A stretch of 64,000 bases of DNA from Larix kaempferi (taxonomy: Eukaryota; Streptophyta; Pinopsida; Pinales; Pinaceae), in assembly GCA_027924585.1 (NCBI GenBank), contig BSBM01000047.1, positions 21,887,501 through 21,951,500 on the forward strand, read 5' to 3'. Below, in pieces: positions 43,500-54,671 of the stretch. Numbering within the stretch: the first letter of the stretch is position 1; the number at the start of each line of letters is the position of its first letter. A model generated the notes under the pieces. That model searched no databases, was not told where the DNA came from, and saw only the letters and a list, made by a program, of their open reading frames with translations. The position numbers and the translations under genes were made by a program.

Positions 43500-46400
43500 A
43501 TGTCCCCAACGAGGTCAGGGTACAAAGAATTGGTTCTCGAGCTTGTTTCTCTTGAGGACAAAATCTCTCGCACGCCCAAGCGACCTCTCATGGCAGGAGA
43601 AAAGAAAGATGACGGGACAGGAGATCCTATCAAAATGTTGCTTGAGGAAGCCCTCACGCAGTAGAGGAACGAGATGATGGATAATTTCTCGCAAATCCTT
43701 CCGCGACTACCAACAAGCGACGCATCTTCCTCGAGCGGAGGCGTCGCCCCCTTCAAGGTACAAATCAACTTCGATATCCCTATATTTGAAGGACAGATAG
43801 ACGCAGATGCTGTAGATAAGTGGCTGAATCTAATAGAAGGGTATTTTTCTGTCCATAACTTTTTGAATAAAGAAAAGATTACTTTTGCTCTCCTCAAAGC
43901 CGTTCCCCATGTCAAAGATTGGTGGGAAACATTATGCGAGCAAAAGGACATAGAAGAAGCCTCATTATTTTCAGTCACGGCCACCTGGGAATCCTTCAGG
44001 GATGCTATTAAGGAACAATACTACCCTGTTGGAAGTTATGACGACTTGTATACCAAATGGACCACACTGCGACAAGAAAGAGACCAAGCAGTGCCAGAGT
44101 TCACAAATATCTTCCATACCTTGCGCACCAAGCTGGGTATCAAAGATTCAGAGCGACATCTGGTGCTCAAGTATCGCGGTGGTTTGCATAGATACATCCA
44201 GACCGAAATGGAATTTCTAGACATCTCTTCCTTGGGCGCGGCCTACCGATATGCCGTCAAAATCGAGCAGAAGCTGAAACAAAAGACGCGGCAATTTGGG
44301 CCTGGGAACCCTTCACAGCAAAAAGACAGGAAAGGGCGGCCCCAACCCACAGAATAAAGGGCAAAGTAAAGATGGACAGTATCAGGACAACCAGTCCAAT
44401 CCGCAAGCAAAGAAGGACACCGGAAAAACAAAGAAAGATACCGGGAAGTGGTGAGACTTCCATAAGAGCCCTTGGCATAACACTGCTGATTGCTGCTCAA
44501 AGCAGTCGCTGGTGGCCGAAGTGAAAGCATCTGAATCAGATGCGGGTTCTGAATCTGAGTCCGAACCAGAAAGGGGAAGACGGATCATTGACGCGGAACC
44601 CAATGCCACCATTGCTACCACCAAGCTCCAGCCTGATGAACCAGACGAGCCAGAAGAAGGAGAACGCCTCTTCCATTCACAGATGTGGGTAAAAGGCACC
44701 CCGCTGCACTTCATTGTTGATAGTGGTAGCCAGAAGAATCTCATCTCAGCAGAGGTCGTCAAGCACCTCGCCCTGCCGACAATGCCGCACCCACAACCCC
44801 ACGCCATTTGATGGCTCCGCAAGGGAAGCGATCTCCGCGTCAGCCAACAGTGCCGACTGCCATACGACATCAAGCCCTTCAAGGACGAGGTATTGTGTGA
44901 TGTTGCTCATCTCAAAGTTTCAGATGTTCTTTTGGGCCAACCTTATTTATGGAAACGTCATGCTGTATATGAGTCTAGGCCTCGTAGCGTTATTATTTCT
45001 TTGAACAGGAAATTGTACAGGATACCCGAGGCAGTCCCTCCTAGTGCTATTTCCTTGATCTCTGCCAAGCAATGGAGGAAGGTCATCTCTCAGACCGGGA
45101 AATTTGTCTTCTTGGTGATTCGCTCTCAGAGTGAAAGAAAGATCGCAGCCACATCCCAGGCCTCCATGAACGATCTATCCACACAACAGAAGCAAGTGGA
45201 TAAGGTGGTGGAAGGATACTCAGATATCTTCTCCTCTCCGACCGGGGTACCTCTGCACTGCCAGGTCAAGCATCCCATCGATCTGACCCCAGGCGCACCG
45301 CTACCCAATGGGCCAGTCTATCGCCGCTCTCTGTTGGAAAACGAGGAGATCAAGAGGCAGATTCAAGAATTGCTCCACAAAGGGCACATCCGTCCCAGTT
45401 CATCACCTTGTGGGAGCCCAATCGTGCTGGTGCAGAAGAAAGATGGGACCTGGTGACTCTGCATTGATTACTGGGCCCTGAATAAAATCACAGTCCGCAA
45501 CCGGTACCCGATTCCCCGAATCGACGACCTCCTTGATCAGCTCACAGGAGCCAAATACTTCAGTAAGATTGATATGAAGTCTGGCTACCACCAGGTCCCA
45601 ATAGAACAGACAGATGTATGGAATACTGCCTTCAAGTCAAAATAAGGTCTTTTTGAATGGCTGGTCATGCCTTTTGGTTTGACAAATGCTCCAACAACTT
45701 TTATGAGGATGATGGACGATATCCTACGGCTTTTCACCAACAATTTTTAGTGGTGTATCTGGATGACATCCTCATCTACAGCAAGACTTGGGAGGAACAC
45801 TTGCAGCATATTCAACAGGTTCTGCACACCCTGCGGAAGCACAAACTATATGCAAACTTGGAAAAATGCTCCTTCGGCATGGACAGGGTCCATTACTTAG
45901 TATACATCGTTGATCGATATGGTGTGCATGTGGATCCATCCAAGATCCAGGTCATCCGTGACTGGACAGCCCCAACCACACTCACTGAACTTCGGAGCTT
46001 CTTGGGCCTCGCCAATTTCTATCGTTGATTCGTGCTGGGATTCTCTCATATCGCATGGGCCCTCAGCCAAGTGACCAGGGGTGGTGGTAAGGCAAAATTT
46101 GTGTGGGGCCTGTCCCAACAACAAGCCTTCGATGACTTGAAGAAGCGTTTGTGCTCATCACCGGTACTCTCATTACCGAACCTGCAACATCCCTTTGAGA
46201 TCGAGACAGATGCTTCAGATTATGCTGTGGGCGCTATTCTCACTCAACATGGCCACCCCGTGGCATATCATAGTGAGACACTCTCAAATGTTGTCCGCAA
46301 GTACCCTACCTACGACAAAGAAATGTACTCCATTGTACAAGCCTGCCGCCAATGGGGACATTACATTCTTGGGAAGGAGACAGTCATCCACACTGATCAC

Positions 46401-48059
46401 AAGCCACTACAGTTCATGCAAACCCAAGGAAAGTTGCAGAATGACCGCCATCAGAAGTGGTCAACATATTTACAGCAGTTCCATCTCAACATAAAATACA
46501 AAACAGGGAGTACCAACCGAGTTGCTGACTGCCTCAGTCGACCTCCAGTCGCGGCACTTACCATGGTGCTAGACTCTTGTGGCCATGAGACGTCTCGATG
46601 GCCCCACCTCTACGAGACAGACCCTGACTTCTCCGCCACCTATCAAATGTTGGGTGCCAACTTAGTGGTTGCTAATTTCCATCTTCAGGACGGGTTGTTG
46701 GGTCGTCTGGGCCATCTCTGCCTTCCATCAAGCGAGCGCGCGAAGCTGATTTGGGAAGCTCACTGCAGTCGGGTGGCAGGACACTTTGGCGTCGAAAAGA
46801 CAGTGGCAGTGTTGCAGAAACATTTCTACTGGTCGAAGCTTCGACAGGATGTCGGCAAGTACATCAGGTCCTGCACCGCTTGCGCCATTGCCAAACCGAC
46901 CACTAAGAAACAGGACCTATACACCCCTCTTCCTACTCCTGACAGGCCGTGGGAATCCATCTCAATGGACTACATGTCGGGCCTCCCGTCCACCAAGAGG
47001 GGAAATGACTGTGTTTTCGTGGTTGTTGATCGCTTTTCCAAGATGGCGATTCTAGCCGCTTGCAAGAAGAACATCACAGCAGAAGCCACTGCCAAGCTCT
47101 TCTTTGAACGCATATGGGTACATTTTGGGATACGAAAGACCATTATCTCATACCGTGACGGTCGGTTCCTCAGCTCATTCTGGTCAAGCTTCTGGTCACT
47201 GCTGGATACCAAGCTCACCAAATCCACTTCCTTCCACCCCCAGACCGATGGACAAACGGAGGTCGTCAACCGGATGGTCGTACATATCCTGCGCATGTAC
47301 AATTCAACACACCCCCGCACATGGGATGAGAGTCTCCCCTATGTCCAACATAGCTACAACCGAGCCCTGCATAGCTCAACTGGCCATAGCCCCTTTCAGG
47401 TGGGGTTGGGATTCCAACCATTGGGCCCCATGGATGTTGCACTTCCCCTTGCGACCACCTCGGCCGACTCGTCCCCAGAAGCTGACAAAGATGCCCGGTT
47501 CATTGAACGGATCTAGCATATCCGCCAACAGGTTCAGGATATTTTACAGAAGTCTAAGGCCAAGTACAAGCAGCGCCATGATCAACATCGGGTGCCACAT
47601 AAGTTTCAGGTGGGCGACAAAGTTTGGTTGCATTTGTAGAAAGAACGCCTTACAGGGCCCCATAGAAAGCTTCGCCCACTCCGTTATGGGCCATACACCA
47701 TCACCAAGGCGGTGGGTGACAATGCTTTTGAGCTCAACATTCCCCCCTTCCTTGGTCTGCATCCAGTCTTCAACGTGGCTCTCCTTCGGCCATATTTCCC
47801 ACCACTATTAGACACCTCAGAGATAGCAGAGAAGTTGACACCAACAGAGCTCAACCCTGACTTCCTACAACAAGCATCCAATGATCATATTGCAGACACA
47901 CAGATCAAATGCACTCGACATCAAAGGATCCAGCTTTATCGAGTTGTCAAAGCAGGGCAGCTCCTGCACCAAGGCAAGTGGCTCACCCGAGGCCAAATTC
48001 AACAGAAATTTCCTCATCTGATGGGGGAACTCAACGCAATGGAGACCATTGCTTTGTAA
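43500..48059 (+). pseudogene. Gypsy-D copy B gag-pol, frameshifted, catalytic Asp lost in integrase
   Basis: Same domain order as copy A. Damage: TAG at 43662, an extra A near 44325 (QQKDRKG in place of QQK-GKG), TGA where copies A and C have CGA codons (about 44451 and 45454), and a base loss near 45747 (CAATTTTTAGTGG against CAATTTTGTAGTGG) that restores the original frame. A TGA at about 46026 and TAGs at about 47514 and 47636 follow. Integrase reads IISYRDGRF, so the second catalytic Asp is Tyr. The copy still reaches the natural stop at 48057-48059. At the site where A and C have TAG after VPIE, copy B keeps CAG. Confidence 0.88.
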
Positions 48060-48070
48060 GGAGGGAGGAT

Positions 48071-48693
48071 TGATCCAGGTGGATATTGGTGGCCACCCAC
48101 CTTTCCAACTGGCTCAAAACAGATTTATGGCAATTTTGGTATTGTACTATTTTTAGCAGTTTTCGGGTCCTGAACATCCGGGGCCGTTATGAGGCCCTAA
48201 ACGACGTTTTTTGGCAATTCGTGGGGCCAAATGGATGCCTTTGGTATGCATTTGGCCCCATTAGAAAGTTGTAAATCTCGGATAGACCTTTCCAACGGGC
48301 TACCGAGCGCCCCAAATGGAGATCGTATGCAAAAGTTACGACCCCGGGAAGTTGATGTACTAACTTACCCAAACGGGGCCCACATGACTTTTGGCACTTC
48401 ATCTCCTAGGGTTAGGTTTTTGGATGTCTAGGGTTTTTGACATTCCTGTTTATTGTAAAAGGCATTGAGAGCCTCATTGTAACCATCTTCTTGCGAAATG
48501 AGCGTAGCCGTCACATCTCTTCTCAGAGATAAGCCGCCACCATTCCAGCAAGCTTGTTTTCGGCTTGCATTTTACAGTTCTAGCTTATTTCCTTATTGAA
48601 TAGAAAACCAGTTTTACTGTATCTCTGTTATTTTGTGTTAAGCATCTGATAATAATCTGTATTCATTTCGTTCTGCTCATAAAATCCGGATCA
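48071..48693 (+). repeat. Gypsy-D LTR 3 (shared by copies B and C)
   Basis: 623 bp, TGATCCAGG to CCGGATCA, preceded by the copy B polypurine tract (GGAGGGAGGAT) and followed by TGGTATCAGAGCCG (48695). Confidence 0.9.
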
Positions 48694-48731
48694 GTGGTAT
48701 CAGAGCCGTCTGCTCCTCGTCGTCTTAATGC

Positions 48732-51545
48732 ATGTCCCCAACGAGGTCAGGGTACAAAGAATTGGGTCTCGAGCTTGTTTATCTTGAGGATAAAATCTCT
48801 CGCACGCCCAAGCGACCTCTCATGGCAGGAGAAAAGAAAGATGACGGGACAGGAGATCCTATCAAAATGTTGCTTGAGGAAGCCCTCACACAGCAGAGGA
48901 ATGAGATGATGGATAATTTCGCGCAAATCCTTCGGCGACTACCAACAAGCGACGCATATTGCTCGAGCGAAGGCGCCGCCCCCTTCAAGGTACAAATCAA
49001 CTTCGATATCCCTATATTTGAAGGACAGATAGACGCAGATGCTGTAGATAAGTGGCTGAATCTACTAGAAGGGTATTTTTCTGTCCATAACTTTTCGAAT
49101 AAAGAAAAGATTACTTTTTCCCTCCTCAAAGCCGTTCCCCATGTCAAAGATTGGTGGGAAACATTCTGCGAGCAAAAGGACACATAAGAAGCCTCATTAT
49201 TTTCAGTCACGGCCACCTGGGAATCCTTCAGGGATGCTATTAAGGAACAATACTACCCTGTTGGAAGTTATGACGACTTGTATACCAAATGGACCACACT
49301 GCGACAAGAAAGAGACCAAGCAGTGCCAGAGTTCACAAATATCTTCCATACCTTGCGCACCAAGCTGGGTATCAAAGATTCAGAGCGACATCTGGTGCTC
49401 AAGTATCACGGTGGTTTGCATAGATACATCCAGACCGAAATGGAATTTCTAGACATCTCTTCCTTGGGCGCGGCCTACCGATATGCCGTCAAAATCGAGC
49501 AGAAGCTCAAACAAAAGACGCGGCAATTTGGTCCTGGGAACCCTTCACAGCAAAAGACAGGAAAGGGCGGCCCCAACCCACAGAATAAAGGGAAAAGCAA
49601 AGATGGACAGTATCAGGACAACCAGTCCAATCCGCAAGCAAAGAAGGACACCGGAAAAACAAAGAAAGATACCGGGAAGTGGTGCGACTTCCATAAGAGC
49701 CCTTGGCATAACACTGTTGATTGCCGCTCAAAGCAGTCGCTGGTGGCCGAAGTGAAAGCATCTGAATCAAATGCGGGTTCTGAATCTGAGTACGAACCAG
49801 AAACGGGAAGACGGATCATTGACGCGGAACCTAGTGCCACCATTGCTACCACCAAGCTCCAACCTGATGAACCAGACGAGCCAGAAGAAGGAGAACGCCT
49901 CTTCCATTCATAGATGTGGGTAAAAGGCACCCCGCTGCACTTCATCGTTGATAGCGGTAGCCAGAAGAATCTCATCTCAGCAGAGGTCGTCAAGCGCCTC
50001 GCCCTGCCGACAACGCCGCACCCACAACCCCACACCATTGGATGGCTCCGCAAGGGAAGCGATCTTCGCGTCAGCCAACAGTGTCGACTGCCATACGGCA
50101 TCAAGCCCTTCAAGGACGAGGTATTGTGTGATGTTGCTCCTCTCGAAGTTTCAGATGTTCTTTTGGGCCAACCTTATTTATGGAAACGTCATGCTGTATA
50201 TGAGTCTAGGCCTCGTAGCGTTATTATTTCTTTGAACAGGAAATTGTACAGGATACCCGAGGCAGTCCCTCCTAGTGCTATTTCCTTGTTCTCTGCCAAG
50301 CAATGCAGGAAGGTCATCTCTCAGACCGGGAAATTTGTCTTCTTGGTGATTCGCTCTCAGAGTGAAAGAAAGATCGCAGCCACATCCCAGGCCTCCATGA
50401 ACGATCTATCCACACAACAGAAGCAAGTGGATAAGATGGTGGAAGGATACTCAGATATCTTCTCCTCTCCGACCGAGGTACCTCTGCACTGCCAGGTCAA
50501 GCATCCCATCGATCTGACCCCAGGCGCACCGCTACCCAATGGGCCAGTCTATCGCCGCTCTCTGTTGGAAAACGAGGAGATCAAGAGGCAGATCCAAGAG
50601 TTGCTCCACAAAGGGCACATCCGTCCCAGTTCATCACCTTGTGGGAGCCCAATCGTGCTGGTGCAGAAGAAAGATGGGACCTGGCGACTCTGCATTGATT
50701 ACCGGGCCCTGAATAAAATCACAGTCCGCAACCGGTACCCGATTCCCCGAATCGACGACCTCCTTGATCAGCTCACGGGGGCCAAATACTTGAGTAAGAT
50801 TGATCTGAAGTCTGGCTACCACCAGGTCCCAATAGAATAGACAGATGTATGGAAGACTGCCTTCAAGTCAAAAGAAGGTCTTTTTGAATGGCTGGTCATG
50901 CCTTTTGGTTTGACAAATGCTCCAGCAACTTTTATGAGGATGATGGACGATATCCTACGGCCTTTCGCCAACAATTTTGTAGTGGTGTGTCTGGATGACA
51001 TCCTCATCTACAACAAGACTTGGGAGGAACACTTGCAGCATATTCAACAAGTTCTGCACACCCTGCGGAAGCACAAACTATATGCAAACTTGGAAAAATG
51101 CTCCTTCGGCATGGACAGGGTCCATTACTTAGGATACATCGTTGATCGACATGGTGTGCATGTGGATCCAGCCAAGATCCAGTTCATCCGTGACTGGCCA
51201 GCCCCAACCACACTCACTGAACTTCGGAGCTTCTTGGGCCTCGCCAATTTCTATCGTCGATTCGTGCTGGGATTCTCTCATATCGCATGGGCCCTCAGCC
51301 AAGTGACCAGGGGTGGTGGTAAGGCAAAATTTGTGTGGGGCCTGTCCCAACAACAAGCCTTCGATGACTTGAAGAAGCGTTTGTGCGCATCACCGGTACT
51401 CTCATTACCGAACCCGCAACATCCCTTTGAGATCGAGACAGATGCTTCAGATTATACTGTGGGCGCTGTTCTCACTCAACACGGCCACCCCGTGGCATAT
51501 CAGAGTGAGACACTCTCAAATGCTGTCCGCAAGTACCCTACCTAC
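48732..51545 (+). pseudogene. Gypsy-D copy C gag-pol, truncated by the Tat-2 insertion
   Basis: Gag, protease ([13 protein letters not shown]), RT (the usual YLDD reads CLDD: VVCLDDILIY) and the start of RNase H (TDASDYTVGAVLTQ) are present in one frame. Stops lie at 49185 (TAA where copy A has GAA), 49911 (TAG for CAG) and 50838 (TAG for CAG, shared with copy A). The frame ends at SETLSNAVRKYPTY, where Tat-2 begins. The remaining RNase H, integrase and last LTR should lie on the far side of the Tat-2 array, outside the window. Confidence 0.88.
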
Positions 51546-52601
51546 TGTTGTGGGGAAAATGCACCTATAGTTCAGGGGAGAAACTACCAACTTACGGTGA
51601 TAAAGATAGACTTACAAGCATTCTGCAAGTATAACTAATAAATGAAGAGATTAGGGTTTAGAGATGTAGGCACCTTATTCAGAAGGTTGATCCTAGCTTT
51701 TCCTCCCTCACTCTTCAGTGCTTATCCAGTGTCGCAATGCCCAGACCTGCAAGACAACTTGATACCTTTCTCAAATACATTTGACTACATATATAATACT
51801 GATATCTATAATGGAAAGAGACATCAAACTATAATCAAACAGTGATCAAATATTAAGACACATTAATAGGTCATATTTGGAAAGAGAAGAACGTCTGATC
51901 TTTATTAATGAATGAAAGCAAGTACATACAATTATACCTTCCTTCAAGCTTGGCACTTCACGAAACCTAGATTCAAGGTCTCCTGCTTCCGTTCTCCAAG
52001 GATCCCAGCCTCTAAGCAATTGTACTAGGGTTTACCAAAACTGAAGCACAAGAGAGGGGGATGAGGGTCTCCATTCCTCCAGCATAACTTTGCAATTAGG
52101 CTTGCTCCCTTCACATGGCCCTTCTACCCTCCTTATATAATCAATGAGGAAGAGGAAAAGAAGTTATAACCACTCAAGAGGTTTCCCAACCAACTTAACT
52201 TACTCGAATTTCGAGATTTTGACCAAAACAAGAGTGTACCCTACTCTACAGTATACAAAGTCGCGTACATATGGCAATGGGCGCTACTTTGAATGAGGTA
52301 AAGTCGCGTACACACGCTACTATTATAACAGTAGAGTCGCGCTGATAGTGAAAAATGGCCAAAAACAGGCTTTTCTGCTCATTTTCAGGAGATGGTTTGG
52401 TCTGGAAAAATGTTCCTAAGGGTCATATACATCAAATGGGTCAAGAATGAGGTAATTTCAACCATTTTTAGTGTCCCAAATGACTCCTCCATCCACAATT
52501 GTCCTGTTGTGTGACTGAACTTGATCTCAAGAAGTGTCGTCATGCGACCAAGGGAAACAAGTGTCGTCACGGACGGAGAGGTGTCATTTCAAGCTATAAC
52601 A
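51546..52601 (-). repeat. Tat-2 LTR (left)
   Basis: 1056 bp, TGTTGTGGGGAAAATGC to AAGCTATAACA (+ strand). On the minus strand the PPT AGGGGGCATC (reverse complement of 52602-52612) directly precedes it. It contains GC-rich palindromic phrases near 52250-52350 (AGTCGCGTAC, GGGCGCTAC, ACACGCTAC, AGAGTCGCGCT) like those in the leader. Confidence 0.9.
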
Positions 52602-52613
52602 GATGCCCCCTAA

Positions 52614-53860
52614 TGTATGAGGTCAGAGGGAGTACGGGAAACGATGGCCGAAATACATTATAAAAAATAAAAAAGAGTTGAATCGTGGAGGAACGGAGAA
52701 ACCAAGAATCATAGGCTCAAATGAAGTACCTGAAAGCAAAGGCAAAGTCAGACAAACTTATCCATGGGGTAACTGTCCATGTTCAAATGGTGGAACATGA
52801 TCTCCAAGAGGATACAATAATGATCCAAAATACTGATGCATATATCATGGCCACTAAAATACAAGCGTGGATCCATGAGGAACATAAGTCGAAACATAGC
52901 CACATAAATACAAGGTGGATCTATGTCAAAACTGGAGAACATAGCCATAGAGAACAAGCTGGATCTATGTCTCATCAAGAGCCAAAAGGAGTGGGGCTCA
53001 GTCTTGCGCAACTTGGGCGATAACATAAATGAGGTGATGCTATCGAGGATCCCAAGGTCTTCATCCAAAAACAACCCAAGGTACAAACCTATCCATGCGA
53101 ATAAATGAGCTGTTGTCGAACATGGGAGGTATCGTTTGATTACCGGTCATTGATGTATACCGTTAACAAACGCGAGGGTGTCCACCAATAATGAAAATGG
53201 AACCCAAGGTACCTAGTACATTCAAGCAAGTGCGAATAGATGGTCTTGCCGTCGAACACTTGAAGAATCCATCGGATAGGAGACATTGATGTATTCCCAT
53301 CTATCCAATAGCGAGGGAAACTGCCACTAATGACTGCAATCCCCAAGGTACTAACCTAAACTCTAAACTTCATTCCCAGAGCACAATGAGCTGAAGTCGA
53401 TGGGAAGAAGTCCGTTGGAAGGGAGGCCTTAATGCATCCTCCATCATCCAACACGAGGGACACGCAAAAGGTATGAACTGATTTGGAGTAGGACTGAACA
53501 CATGATGAAACATACTGACACCAAGGAATGGCCGACACATGAGGTCAAGGCAACTGCAGAATGGCCGACACAGGTTATATCCTTGAACAGTGAGCACGAC
53601 ACAAGAGTGCCTTAGGAAGCTTTTAACACAAAGGGACCACGATACAAGTCTGCAATGTAGGAGACATTAACAGATTCTCCAAATGATTGGAAGACTAACC
53701 AAACGGAGGAGTAGGAACTCTGAGATCAAGTTTACCCTAAGGCCAATGCTAGAACCCAACTTGTTTGATAGACTCAAAACAGGTGCTTTGTTCAAGGAGA
53801 TAGTTGACTTGCTGCCATCATATTGAAAGATATTTTGACATTCTTCCCTTCCCTTTCCTT
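52614..53860. repeat. Tat-2 3' noncoding region with degenerate repeats
   Basis: No open frame with recognisable content is seen. About 53095-53490 holds three loose units of 120-150 bp sharing GTCGAACA..GGAGG, ATTGATGTAT, GCGAGGG and CCAAGGTAC. 52870-52980 repeats TGGATCTATGTC. The whole stretch recurs in the second copy at 60736-61982. Confidence 0.5.
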
Positions 53861-54660
53861 TTTCATTTTTTAACGAGCTTGACAAAGAACTAAAGCATGC
53901 TCGACGGTATTTTGATATTTAAGGAGTCTGAAAAACCTAGAAGAAAACTCCGTACACCTATCCGTGGATTTTATATCGAGCCCGGATTGGTCTGTGCTCG
54001 GCGGTGTTTTCTTGCTTATAGAGTTGAAAAACTTAAACAGTCCTCTACTTACCCTCTCGTGGATTTCACATCGAGCCCAAGTAGGTGAATGCTCGCTTGG
54101 TGTTTTCACATTTCGAGAGTCTGAAAACCCTAAAGACGACTCCAAAGGTCCTTTTTCATAAAGTTAGTCTCCTTCCCCGAAAAAGTGTAAAATGATGGAA
54201 GAAGAACTCTTCTAGCGCATACAAGAGTATACCTAGAGTATACCTTTTCCGTAAATTATCCACCAAGGCCCGGAAAAGGGGTAATTCTATACCTAAGTGG
54301 ATGTCGGTTCAGTTATTTTAACGAGCCTGAAAAGACAACTATGCTCGGCAAACTTTTCCTATTTAAGGAGTCTGAAAAGGGCTTAAAAGAACTCCATAGG
54401 GATCTTTTCCGTAAAGGTTTAACGAGTCCGGAAAAGTAAACTCATGACCTCCTTACTGTTTTTAACGAGCTCAAAGGAGATAGGAAAATGCTCACAACTT
54501 CCTTACTGTTTTTAACGAGCTCGAAGTGAAGATGAAAGAAATGCTCATAACCTACTTACTGTTTTTAACGAGCTCGAAGTGAAGGTAGAAGAATGCTCGT
54601 AGCCTCCTTACTTTTTTTAACGAGATCGAAGGAAAGGTGGAAGACTGCTCGTTTGGGGGA
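53861..54660 (+). repeat. Tat-2 hairpin-rich 3' block with a tandem of about 52 bp
   Basis: CGAGC...GCTCG inverted pairs with loops of about 15-25 nt recur near 53874-53903, 53976-53999, 54073-54097 and 54321-54347. From 54440 to 54660, four units of 50-53 bp share CCTTACTGTTTTTAACGAGC and end in a GCTCG(T) partner. Similar blocks occur in Tat-1 (18691-19010). The second copy is at 61983-62782. The block is noncoding, with an unknown structural role. Confidence 0.7.
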
Positions 54661-54671
54661 AGAGACGAGTG

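Larger units (their letters stand above)
37613..51545 (+). mobile_element. Gypsy-D tandem array: LTR-A-LTR-B-LTR-C (Ty3, GPY/F type)
   Basis: Three LTRs (37613-38236, 42840-43461, 48071-48693; about 622-624 bp) alternate with internal regions A (38237-42839), B (43462-48070) and C (48694-51545, truncated). Neighbouring copies share one LTR and no host DNA lies between them, as expected from unequal exchange between LTRs. Each LTR starts TGATC(C/T)AGG (TAATCCAGG in the first) and ends CCGGATCA. Each is preceded by a GGAGGGAGGAT polypurine tract, where one is present, and followed by the tRNA-Met site TGGTATCAGAG. Copy C is broken by the Tat-2 array at 51546. Confidence 0.92.

Noticed and set aside
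43493-44882. Long antisense frames in Gypsy-D gag (43493-43984 and 44382-44882, and matching ones in copies A and C)
   Set aside because: They are shadows of gag-pol on the opposite strand, recur at the same place in all three copies, and resemble no family.
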